NCBI GenBank assembly: GCA_030740295.1
Contig: JASLXP010000919.1
Location: 1 to 35,889 of the forward strand
From: Planctomycetota bacterium
GTDB taxonomy: Bacteria; Planctomycetota; PUPC01; JACPCR01
Reading direction: 5' to 3'
Length of the DNA: 35,889 nt
The position numbers and the translations under genes were made by a program. This document shows, one piece after another, positions 15,601 through 22,753 of the stretch. The first letter of the stretch is position 1. The number at the start of each line of letters is the position of its first letter. The notes beneath the pieces are model-generated. The model had not been told where the DNA came from and did not search any database. It worked only from the letters and a program-made list of their open reading frames with translations.

Positions 15601-17637
15601 GGTGGCGTGCACAACGTGGGCGCCATCCGCGCTGGATGTTACGTGAACGCGATTGCCGCGGCGGGGCTTGTCCTCGCACCGCCTTCGGACGCGGGCTGCA
15701 CCTGCTCGTACAGCCTGCGCACGACCGTCGCGCTCGCACCGTCCAACCAACAGCGCAACTGGTCGATTTTCTACGACCGCCTGCCCAGAAGCTCGGTGAA
15801 GCAGGCGGCTCTAAACCTCGGTGCGCCGGGTGACCGGCGCGACGCGGCCAAGACGATCTGGCTGGCCATGCCGCGACCCGATACGCGGTCCCATCGCAAG
15901 AACATCGCGGTGCCGTTCCGATTCACCTATGCGCCCGGCTTTGGACCGTATCGGCGCAATGCGGAGCGTGTGCGAATCGCTGGCACCGACCGGCCCTGGC
16001 TTTACGCAAGCGGCCTCGAGGGTCTCGTGCGCGCGGATATCGATCTGGAGATCTTCGATCGCGGGTACACTTCGTGGCCCTGCGGTGACACCCCCGCAGT
16101 GGACGGCCACATGCGTGAAGCCTGCTGGGACGGGTATAAGTCCGTCCCCGTTTCCACGGAAGCAGCGTCGGTGACGCTACGTCACGACGCGGAGAATCTC
16201 TACCTCGCCTATCGCAGGCCAAACCGCCCGGCCGCTGGATGGAAGACGGCGACCCAGGGGCCAGACGCCGCAGTCTGGCAAGACAACTCGGTCGAAGTCT
16301 ATCTCAGCAATGCGCCGAAGAGCTCCAAGACTTCTGCGAAGACGTGTCTCCACCTCGGCGTGTCCGCGTCCGGTGCGCGCTACGATGCGCTGTGGACGTA
16401 CGTGACCCCCGCGCTGCCCAGGTGCGACATCCCCCGCGTTACCGCGGTTATCGACGGCAAACCGGACGACTGGGGCGACCAGGGCCTGAAGGTTCTGTCA
16501 CTCACCGGGCCGTTCCGTGGGCTCTACGGCATGATGAGACCACCCGACAATTTCAACCCATCTTTCAAGATCGGATGGAATGACAAAGGTCTGCTCATGC
16601 TGATAGAGGTAACAGACAACGTCGTGCATGAGTGGGAGAACGCGGCACAGCCATGGATGGGCGACTCGGTGCAGCTCTTCCTTGCGCCTGAGCGTGGCTC
16701 AGCTCCGAGCTATCAGTGCGTGGTCACACCCGGCCCAGCGTCGGAATTGCGGGGCAAGCTTGTGTTCTTCGATGATCGCAAGAACGTCGACGCGCCGAAG
16801 CTCACGGGACAGGCCGCCGGCGCCAAGACGCCGAAGGGCTACTTCGTGGAAGTGCTGCTGCCCTGGAGCAACCTCGGTATCACACCGGCCGTTGGCGTGG
16901 AGTTCGCCATGCAACTGTACGCAAACGACGACGACATCCAGGGCCCGCAGTCGCGCTTCACGACGCTCTGGCACCCCTCCGGCGATCCCAGGCGCGACCC
17001 GCTCGCGTACCAGACGCTCCGCCTGGCCGACAAGCCGACCGTAGCGATCGACTTCAGGACCAATTCCAAAAAGGCGCCATGGGGCTTCTTCCAGGCCATT
17101 GCGCCATTCCCCATCCCCGTGCAGTTGCCCGCGATGGGCGCAAACGGTGAAGATGCGAAGTTCGATACCGCATGGACGAGCGCCGTGCAGGCCGGGGACA
17201 ACGCGTTTACGGCTGAGCTGGCCATTCCATGGAAGACACTCGCGGAGGCAGGGCTCGACAAGTCACGGCTCCTGCTGAATGTGACCAGCCGAGGACCGCT
17301 CCGCCAGGCCCCGAAGACAGGGAGCTTGTACGAGCGCCTTTTTGTCGCGTCCGGAGGAATGGCCGCCCCCAGGAAAATTACGTTGCGGCTGCACTTCGCG
17401 GAGATTGAGGACGTGCGGCCCGGTGAGCGTGTATTCGACGTGAAGGTCCAGGGGAAGACGGTGTTGGAGGACTTCGACGTGGTCAAGGCTGCGGGTGGCC
17501 GCAACCGCGCGATTGTCAAGGAGATAGAAGGTGTATCCGCGACAAGGTCCCTGGCCCTGGAGTTCGTCCCCAAAACGAAGAAGGTGGCCAACCGGACCGC
17601 GCCGATCCTCAGTGCAATCGAAATAGTGACGCCGTAA
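12640..17637 (+). CDS. Giant exported fusion: PQQ-type propeller, SAM methyltransferase-like domain, propeller, CBM9-like, malectin-like
   Basis: A 1665-residue protein (start ATG 12640; ATG 12664 is equally plausible). The N-terminus is an export signal ending RPLFA before ADWPAYRHDF. Residues about 30-465 carry PQQ-type propeller repeats (KIYALDLATGRERWSF, YLYCLSAPDGKLLWRF). About 468-630 is a class I methyltransferase-like domain with motif I LALGAGDGR (491-499), acidic VDPD (515-518) and EIYRVLRPGGG. A second propeller follows (about 655-1100). Next come CBM9/DOMON-like segments with DGHMREACWDGY (from 1155) and DGKPDDWGD (from 1272), then a malectin-like end (1579-1665, KITLRLHFAEIEDVRPGERVFDV). 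Uncharacterised propeller-methyltransferase fusions are, to my memory, known from Planctomycetota-like genomes. A SAM site in an exported protein is puzzling. The FG-GAP/glycosidase gene follows after 61 bases, probably in the same operon. The gene is markedly GC-richer than its upstream neighbour. Function unknown; polysaccharide binding is likely. Confidence 0.85.
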   Translation: MTQLRTRLMTSHTRFPLALVLTAVFVRPLFAADWPAYRHDFARSGVTQEKLVAPLHRQWTYLPAHKPMPAWPEPGRELNRLDFDYVFHVAVADGLVFFGSSADHKIYALDLATGRERWSFFTEAPVRFAPALEAGRVFVASDDGYLYCLSAPDGKLLWRFYGGPRQERMFGNGRLISRWPLRSGVAVENGVVYVAAGMWPSEGVYVYALRARDGTAVWENGTSGTLYIKQPHGGSFAMTGSSPQGIVLGHKGQLFVPTGRNVPAAFDRSTGKMQYYRSAPSGWINRWGGCWNILVKNFLIGWKTHHGLDFNSQLGAYPPDAKDGLVVFDATTGKELREVSGPLRAAVEGDTIFTAGATNVHAYDLAAWVKGAVKPKWEATFGRADELIVAGGTVVVGGHDTVGAFEAATGKKLWEDKVDGQVRGLAVADGRLLASTTEGAILCYGSKAVGKPITVRGIGAVPFADGGPDTVGAKMATRIMKQTGMREGICLALGAGDGRALYYLAKHSDMTIYCVDPDAKKVAAARKFLVTSGLYGVRVTVHQGALDKLSYPDFCADLVIAGNAASLDIRACSAAEIYRVLRPGGGTAILASAIPAGEPSPVDRWLAAGEVPNGDITTRDGATLLVRSALPGAGDWTHQYATAGRTGASTDGRARLPLKLLWFGEPGPARLVTRHWGGPAPLCVDGRMFAVGQFSIIAVDAYNGRQLWLRDFGKQEVGWHPVRAFGSAVVADRDSLYVLAGKECLRLDSATGKTVQTYQLPPAPDEVPENRAQSFIWSYVAVAGDRIIGAMGGRTEAKCVFAFSKAGRLLWKHTAKNVVNINSISTDGRQAYVIDHTSPAEVSRASKRGLKIERFRSLVALAASSGEVVWQTEEGIAGRDALWLSQGVLVATSGGGISGYSADDGKLLYHRPASVRRFPVIAGGTIYIEPVAYDLRTGEQKSRDNPFTGDKTAWRYQRSYGCGAISGGQHVLMFRSGTLGIYDLAGDGGVHNVGAIRAGCYVNAIAAAGLVLAPPSDAGCTCSYSLRTTVALAPSNQQRNWSIFYDRLPRSSVKQAALNLGAPGDRRDAAKTIWLAMPRPDTRSHRKNIAVPFRFTYAPGFGPYRRNAERVRIAGTDRPWLYASGLEGLVRADIDLEIFDRGYTSWPCGDTPAVDGHMREACWDGYKSVPVSTEAASVTLRHDAENLYLAYRRPNRPAAGWKTATQGPDAAVWQDNSVEVYLSNAPKSSKTSAKTCLHLGVSASGARYDALWTYVTPALPRCDIPRVTAVIDGKPDDWGDQGLKVLSLTGPFRGLYGMMRPPDNFNPSFKIGWNDKGLLMLIEVTDNVVHEWENAAQPWMGDSVQLFLAPERGSAPSYQCVVTPGPASELRGKLVFFDDRKNVDAPKLTGQAAGAKTPKGYFVEVLLPWSNLGITPAVGVEFAMQLYANDDDIQGPQSRFTTLWHPSGDPRRDPLAYQTLRLADKPTVAIDFRTNSKKAPWGFFQAIAPFPIPVQLPAMGANGEDAKFDTAWTSAVQAGDNAFTAELAIPWKTLAEAGLDKSRLLLNVTSRGPLRQAPKTGSLYERLFVASGGMAAPRKITLRLHFAEIEDVRPGERVFDVKVQGKTVLEDFDVVKAAGGRNRAIVKEIEGVSATRSLALEFVPKTKKVANRTAPILSAIEIVTP

Positions 17638-17698
17638 TTGCCTGCACCTGCCGGCAAGGCTGCCTTGCTTCAAGAATGACATTCTCAAGGGCATCAAA

Positions 17699-20179
17699 AT
17701 GAGCACACTGCCGGACGGTTGGACTGTCAAGCCTGTGTCCCTGCTCGGCGGAAGGTCGCGAGCGGGTGGTAAGCATTTCAATGTGGGCCATCGATCGTTG
17801 ATCCGATCGGTGCGGCTGCCGATGAGCATCAACCAGGCAATGTTCGTCGCTAATGATCTCGGCGATGTTCGGCTCTACAACGGGCTGCCTGGTTCAAAGG
17901 TGGATGAAGTGCCACTTCGAGTCACGCATCCGGACCCTCAGTATGGGGCGGTTCGCATTGGCTATTCGGCAACCGGTCTTCCTGACTTTTTCCGGTATCC
18001 CGCGGCTTTACCCAGACAGGACGGGCTCACGTGGGACTTGCTGCTAGCGAACCACCGCTCCAATCAGCTTGAAGTCGCAGTGAAGAGCCTCAATTCACCT
18101 GCCCTTGAGTTTGAGCCGATCCAGCCACTCATCGACTTCGTCGGTGTTCCCGAGTGTATCGACTGGAGGGGTGACGGCCGCCACGACCTGTTGTGCGGCT
18201 CTCCCGAAGGCGAACTCTTACGGCACCCGAGAGAGGGTGAGATTGGTATCGCTTTCAGCCGCGTCGCAGAGCCCGTCATTGCTGGAGATGTGCCGATCAA
18301 ATTGCCGGGGCCCATTTTTCCAAGTGTCGTCGACCTCAACGGCGACGGTCGATCGGATCTGCTGATCGGTACCGGAGACGGCTACATCTTTCTGTTCAAG
18401 GATGTGGGAGAGGATGGGGGTGTCCGATATGCACGTGGACGGCGTCTGCTGAACCAGCAGGGCTACTTAAAGGTGCCTGGGCCAGCATGCCCCACAATCC
18501 TGGAGGTCGGCCGCAAACGATATCTCGTAGTCGCCGACGGTGACGGGAACGTCTGGTCATGGAGATTTCAACAGGTGCACAGTCTCGTCACCAAAGATCT
18601 CTTTAATGCCTTCGGAGGAGCCGAGGCAGGCATCCTGGGTGAGTATTCGAAAGGAGCGTGGTGGGTCAGAGAGGATTCCGGGAGCGCGCTGCTGGCGGCC
18701 GCACCCGAGCCACCGGTGACCCCGCCTCCTGCCGAGTCACGTCAGCCCACCGTATTCGATCCCCCCGCACCCGAGCTGAGAGTGAAAGCGCCGGCCCCCG
18801 GCAACTTCGAGATCCATGTCACTTTGAAGAAGCCTCAGGATGTCCACCATGCCCCCTTACTGGAGATTCGCCTTTCTGACGAAGATGTACCGACCGTACT
18901 GAAAGGGGGAGAATTTCATGATGAGCCCACGCAGGAAATATTCTACAAAGCCGCAGATCTGACAGACAAAGAGATCTGTCTGCGTCAACAGGTGGGTGCC
19001 GTGACCCAGGAGGGCGGATTGCCGGTCTACATCGAGTCACTGCGGCTCGTGCCGGTAAAGAAACTGCCAACCCCTAAACCGCGCAGGAAGCCGGTACCGG
19101 TGGGAGGCATCTTCGATGCCGTCATGTGGTCCCTGCACATCAAAAGTAATTCGGAAGAGGGCCTCGACCGACTGATGGCCATGCATCGGAACGCTGGCAT
19201 GGACGTGATGTACTACAAACTCGGCGGCGGCTGTTGGGAATATCCGTCAAAAGTACCCATGGCGAAATCCGTCGTGCCCGACCTGCCGAACATGACCGAC
19301 GCGGACAAGGAATTCTGCGCCCGCCGCATAGCCATGCAGGAATCGATCAACTGGGTGCAGCTTTCTGCAGATGCCTGTCACAGGCACGGCCTCAAATGCT
19401 TCGGCTGGCTGCGGGTCCAGAATCACGGCGAACGCATCCACGGCAAAGGCCCGCTGGATCGTTTTTACGTGGAGAATCCACAGTTCCTCGAAAAGAACAT
19501 CGACGGCAGGCCGTTCCCCGGCAAGCTTTGCCTCGCCTATCCCGAAGTTCATGAATTCCACATGCAGATCTGTGAAGAGGCCATGGACCTCGGTTGCGAC
19601 GGCATCATGGTAGAGACCCTCCGTCACCTGCCGAAGGCCATGTGCGGCGATCCCATTGCCGAAGAGTTCCGTAAGCTGCACGGGCTCGATATGCGCGAAT
19701 TGCCGCCTTACGACGAGCGCGTCATGGATATTCAATGTGAAGTCTTCAGTCGCTTCCTCCGTGGTGTTCGAGAGACCATCCGGCGCAAAAAACCAGACGC
19801 CCAGTTACACGTGAGAGTGTGCAAGCCCTATCGGCATCAGGGCTGCGATCCGGAAGCGTGGGCCAGGGAGGGACTGGTCGACGAGATCATCATCGAACAT
19901 CGCTCGTCAGTCCCTATGTCGCCTGACATCGCAGGCCTGGCGAGCGTATGCAAAAGAACCGACTGCGATGCCGGGGCCGTGTTTGCCCGCACCAACTGGG
20001 GCCAGGAGAAGATGCCCCTGCATCCTTACCGAATCGAGGCCGAGGTCGAGAAGTACCTGAGAGAGGGCGCCAGCAGCATCACCTTCTACGAAACCGCCCA
20101 CGTCATCGACCGAGTCGAATTCTGCCGCGCCATCCGCCGCATCAACAATCCAATGGACCTTCCGTCGTTGGTGGTGTGA
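17699..20179 (+). CDS. FG-GAP/VCBS repeat protein with C-terminal glycosidase-like TIM barrel
   Basis: An 826-residue protein. Residues about 30-330 read as FG-GAP/VCBS propeller blades, with a calcium-loop pattern DLNGDGRSD (212-220) followed by LLIGTGDGYIFLF. A Pro-rich linker (about 335-370) and a beta-rich segment lead into a C-terminal domain (about 468-826) like the family-10 glycosylhydrolase-like (GHL) barrels: FDAVMWSLHIKSNSEEGLDR, FGWLRVQNHGERIHGKGPLD, CDGIMVETLRHLP and AGAVFARTNWGQ. In that domain E in MVETL is an attractive catalytic acid, which is inference. Start ATG 17699 has CAAGGG eight bases upstream. No signal peptide is seen, odd for a protein of this design; either it is exported by another route or its true 5' end has been lost. 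It follows the giant PQQ fusion closely. Confidence 0.78.
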   Translation: MSTLPDGWTVKPVSLLGGRSRAGGKHFNVGHRSLIRSVRLPMSINQAMFVANDLGDVRLYNGLPGSKVDEVPLRVTHPDPQYGAVRIGYSATGLPDFFRYPAALPRQDGLTWDLLLANHRSNQLEVAVKSLNSPALEFEPIQPLIDFVGVPECIDWRGDGRHDLLCGSPEGELLRHPREGEIGIAFSRVAEPVIAGDVPIKLPGPIFPSVVDLNGDGRSDLLIGTGDGYIFLFKDVGEDGGVRYARGRRLLNQQGYLKVPGPACPTILEVGRKRYLVVADGDGNVWSWRFQQVHSLVTKDLFNAFGGAEAGILGEYSKGAWWVREDSGSALLAAAPEPPVTPPPAESRQPTVFDPPAPELRVKAPAPGNFEIHVTLKKPQDVHHAPLLEIRLSDEDVPTVLKGGEFHDEPTQEIFYKAADLTDKEICLRQQVGAVTQEGGLPVYIESLRLVPVKKLPTPKPRRKPVPVGGIFDAVMWSLHIKSNSEEGLDRLMAMHRNAGMDVMYYKLGGGCWEYPSKVPMAKSVVPDLPNMTDADKEFCARRIAMQESINWVQLSADACHRHGLKCFGWLRVQNHGERIHGKGPLDRFYVENPQFLEKNIDGRPFPGKLCLAYPEVHEFHMQICEEAMDLGCDGIMVETLRHLPKAMCGDPIAEEFRKLHGLDMRELPPYDERVMDIQCEVFSRFLRGVRETIRRKKPDAQLHVRVCKPYRHQGCDPEAWAREGLVDEIIIEHRSSVPMSPDIAGLASVCKRTDCDAGAVFARTNWGQEKMPLHPYRIEAEVEKYLREGASSITFYETAHVIDRVEFCRAIRRINNPMDLPSLVV

Positions 20180-20506
20180 GGGCGTACGGCCCGTTCAATC
20201 TGAGCTTGACTTGTGAAGCGTTGGGGTCAGTTGACCTTGAACACTACGTAACCGTAGTCGCCGTTCACTGACAGGACTACGCCGTCAGCGGAGACGGTTT
20301 CGGGTGAGTGGAGTGTCAGCGATGGAGTCTTCTCCACGAGGCTGATCTTCTTACCGGCCAGCTCCGCCGGGAGCTTGAGCACGTCGCGGTCCACGGCCTT
20401 GTGGTAGTCGGCGTATCGCCGCGGAAAGGCTTCAAGACTGCATGCTGGCAGTATGCACGTACATAGCCATCATACTCGAAAGCCCAATACCGACCGAAGC
20501 ATCAGA
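20180..20506. other. 327-bp spacer containing a gene relic
   Basis: No intact gene. On the minus strand a stretch ending in a stop at 20227 still reads as protein (listed as a pseudogene). The remaining bases before the LptC-like start show no promoter or repeat that I can support. Confidence 0.6.
20227..20430 (-). pseudogene. Relic of the C-terminal end of an exported/carbohydrate-type protein
   Basis: The minus strand reads RRYADYHKAVDRDVLKLPAE, then AGKKISLVEKTPSLTLHS and SADGVVLSVNGDYGYVVFKV up to a TGA at 20227-20229. The amino-acid make-up, alternating hydrophobics and clean end look like the C-terminal beta domain of a secreted glycosidase or similar enzyme. Nothing recognisable continues upstream: the frame runs on into Cys-rich, non-protein-like sequence and there is no start. 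It is most likely the remnant of a deleted gene. The parent family cannot be named from this fragment. Confidence 0.55.
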
Positions 20507-21412
20507 ATGGCACATCACCTCCCATACATTCGTTTTCCGATTCTCGGTCTGACGATCTGTGTCTTTGGCATTGGCTCTTTGCAGGGCCAGACGGGCATGT
20601 TCCCCGATGATGAAAGACCGCTGCCATTCGTGAAGCAAACGATGAAGGGCCTCTCACACCGTTACTTCGATCCGGTGACCGGTGTGCCCCGGTATCAGGT
20701 AAAGGCGGACAAGGCAGTGACTCGCCTGAAGGGCAATTCCGTGGTCTTTGATGTGGAACGGCCCAGCTTGCGTTACTTCGACAAGGAAGAGCTGGCGATC
20801 ACCAGCAAGAATGGCGAAGTGCATCTCGCAAAAGGAAAGGAACGCATTCATCTGATGGGGGGCGTGGTCGGGTATTTTGATGCGGCACGGACAGCAAAAT
20901 TTGAGACCAAATCTCTTGAGATGTCCTTTAACGGCGACGGTCAGTCGAAAGATCCGATTCGGTTTACCCAAACCGGCGTGACCCTTGTTGGGGAGAGATC
21001 CGTCTTTTTCAGAATTGAAGTTCCCGGCAAGACATCGAAAGAGAAGATTGCCAAAGTCGTTGTCTTCGGGCCCGGTTATGCCCGATTCAATAAGAAGAAA
21101 TCCGCAACAAGTGACGCGAGAACCGACAGCTTTCTTGTGGAGTTCGAAGGCTCCGCTTCCTATTCACAGTTGAGGCCAGTGATCTTCTTCAACAGCAGGT
21201 CGGATGACAAAGATGATCGCGTCACCCTCTATGGTGAGGGTTACGTGCTGAGGTCGAGGGAGCTCCAGGTCCACGCACTCGGCCGCCTGAAATCCTGGGA
21301 ACGGCTCAACGCCAAGGGCAATGTTCATTACACGGTCAAGCCCGGTCTGCGGGTGAAGGACCGGTTTGCAGAATTGAAAGAATTGGATTCGATTCGCGGC
21401 CTCCAAGACTGA
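20507..21412 (+). CDS. LptC-like LPS-export periplasmic protein
   Basis: A 301-residue protein from the ATG at 20507, starting with an uncleaved anchor or signal peptide (LPYIRFPILGLTICVFGIGS). The following part has the character of the LptC/LptA beta-jellyroll: RYFDPVTGVPRYQVKADKAV, VVFDVERPSLRYFDKEELAI, TSKNGEVHLAKGKERIHLMG and YFDAARTAKFETKSLEMSFN, i.e. repeated strands with the alternation 'structure carries extra modification, then labelled levels of the same sugar lipid'. LptC bridges LptBFG to LptA and passes LPS across the periplasm. At 301 residues it is longer than E. coli LptC (about 190), with an extra beta-rich C-terminal half that could be a second jellyroll. No lptA/lptB neighbour is present; mnmA follows 60 bases later. 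The assignment rests on pattern, not on a conserved motif. Confidence 0.6.
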   Translation: MAHHLPYIRFPILGLTICVFGIGSLQGQTGMFPDDERPLPFVKQTMKGLSHRYFDPVTGVPRYQVKADKAVTRLKGNSVVFDVERPSLRYFDKEELAITSKNGEVHLAKGKERIHLMGGVVGYFDAARTAKFETKSLEMSFNGDGQSKDPIRFTQTGVTLVGERSVFFRIEVPGKTSKEKIAKVVVFGPGYARFNKKKSATSDARTDSFLVEFEGSASYSQLRPVIFFNSRSDDKDDRVTLYGEGYVLRSRELQVHALGRLKSWERLNAKGNVHYTVKPGLRVKDRFAELKELDSIRGLQD

Positions 21413-21472
21413 AATGGAACGTTCGTCCCCCGGCCTTCATTGAATCGCTCAGTTCGGGTAAAAGGAATACCA

Positions 21473-22540
21473 ATGCGTATCGTCGTTGCCATGAGCGGAG
21501 GGGTGGACAGCAGCGCTGCTGCGTGTCTCTTGAAGGAGCAGGGACACGACGTGATTGGACTGTTCATGCGGAACGGAGTCCATTCCGAGCGTGAAGGCGG
21601 AAAAGGCTGCTGCACGATCGAAGATTCGCGAGACGCCCAACTTGTGGCGTCGCACCTGGGCATCCCGTTTTACGCGGTCAACTTTGAGCATGAGTTCGGC
21701 AAGCTCATTGACTATTTCATCGATGAATACAATCAAGGCCGAACGCCGAACCCTTGCGTCATGTGTAACCGGATGCTCAAGTTCGGACACCTCCTGAATT
21801 TTGCGCGGGAGCTCGATGCCGAGGCCGTCGCCACCGGACACTATGCCCGACTCGAGGAACAGGATGGCCGAAAGGTGATTCGAAGAGGCGTCGATTTCGA
21901 CAAAGATCAGAGCTACGTCCTTTTCAATCTTACGCAGGCACAATTGTCCGCGGTCAGCTTGCCCATAGGCGACCTCACAAAGGGTGAAGTGCGTGAGCTG
22001 GCAAAGCGCGCAGGACTTCATCTGCACAGCAAACACGAAAGCCAGGACATCTGTTTCGTGCCCGACGGCGATTACCGAAAAGTCTTGAAGGAACGCGCTC
22101 CGGATAGCTTTTCCGCCGGCTTGATTATTGACGAGAATGGAAATGAGCTGGGTCGCCATGAAGGCATCCAGCTCTACACCATCGGTCAGCGAAAAGGGCT
22201 AGGCGTTGCTGTGGGAGAACCCCGTTACGTTACCAGATTGAATGTCCTGACCAACACCGTTCATATCGGCCCGGAGGAGGAACTCTACACGAAGCACTTC
22301 ACCGTCAGCCGTACCAACTGGGTCACTATCGAACAGCCTGACGCTCCGCAACGCTGCGCGGTTCAGATTCGATATCATCACGATCCCGCGGACGCTACGA
22401 TAGAAGTCACCGGTAAATCTTCCGCCCGGATTACTTTCGATGAGCCGCAGAAGTCCGTCACACCAGGCCAGGCCGCTGTTTTTTACCACGGGGATTACAT
22501 CCTCGGCGGAGGCTGGATAGACGGGATGCGTGATACGTAA
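21473..22540 (+). CDS. mnmA: tRNA-specific 2-thiouridylase MnmA
   Basis: Cytoplasmic enzyme that activates U34 of tRNA-Lys/Glu/Gln with ATP and inserts sulfur. The 355-residue reading from ATG 21473 (AAAGGA seven bases upstream) has the PP-loop SGGVDSS (8-14), the cysteine pair expected for catalysis (C98 in VMCNRMLKF and C194 in ESQDICFVPDGD), TGHYARL (121-127) and DQSYVLFNL (145-153). Length is normal for the family. GKGCCTIEDSRDA (44-56) resembles a variant found outside Enterobacteria. The final residues GMRDT and the TAA stop are encoded by the start of an intergenic repeat, so the original C-terminus was probably slightly different. Upstream lies the LptC-like gene (60 bp); downstream an aldo/keto reductase. 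Confidence 0.97.
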   Translation: MRIVVAMSGGVDSSAAACLLKEQGHDVIGLFMRNGVHSEREGGKGCCTIEDSRDAQLVASHLGIPFYAVNFEHEFGKLIDYFIDEYNQGRTPNPCVMCNRMLKFGHLLNFARELDAEAVATGHYARLEEQDGRKVIRRGVDFDKDQSYVLFNLTQAQLSAVSLPIGDLTKGEVRELAKRAGLHLHSKHESQDICFVPDGDYRKVLKERAPDSFSAGLIIDENGNELGRHEGIQLYTIGQRKGLGVAVGEPRYVTRLNVLTNTVHIGPEEELYTKHFTVSRTNWVTIEQPDAPQRCAVQIRYHHDPADATIEVTGKSSARITFDEPQKSVTPGQAAVFYHGDYILGGGWIDGMRDT

Positions 22541-22736
22541 TACGTAATGCGTAATTCGTAAATGATGTTCGATACTCGATGCTGGATGCTCGATGCTTTT
22601 TTTTATTCGGGGACCTGGTTCGCTTGCCTCAAATTCGACTGCCCCATAATCGTCTTTCCTGATTTTCTCAGAGCAGTAAATTAACCAGAACCTGAGAGTT
22701 CCCATCCAAGCTTACGCATTACTCATTACGTTTTAC
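22537..22736. repeat. MITE-like element with imperfect 25-bp terminal inverted repeats
   Basis: Left arm 22537-22561 and right arm 22712-22736 match as reverse complements at 22 of 25 positions (core ACGTAATG[CA]GTAAT). Between them are GATACTCGATGCTGGATGCT-type tandem units (about 22571-22596) followed by eight T. The right arm continues as TTTTACGTCCCACGTCCCACG up to the start codon of the next gene. No transposase is inside. Related motifs occur near 3468 and 32907. The T-tract could also end mnmA transcription, though no proper stem precedes it. Confidence 0.6.
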
Positions 22737-22753
22737 GTCCCACGTCCCACGCC

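Noticed and set aside
22570..22600. Short tandem units as a CRISPR array
   Set aside because: Units are about 7-12 bases, adjacent and without spacers of regular length; no cas genes.
22199..22705. Minus-strand frame with RITHYVLRITH and SSIEHH repeats
   Set aside because: This is a translation of the 22537-22736 repeat and of the mnmA antisense strand; such repeats give spurious proteins.
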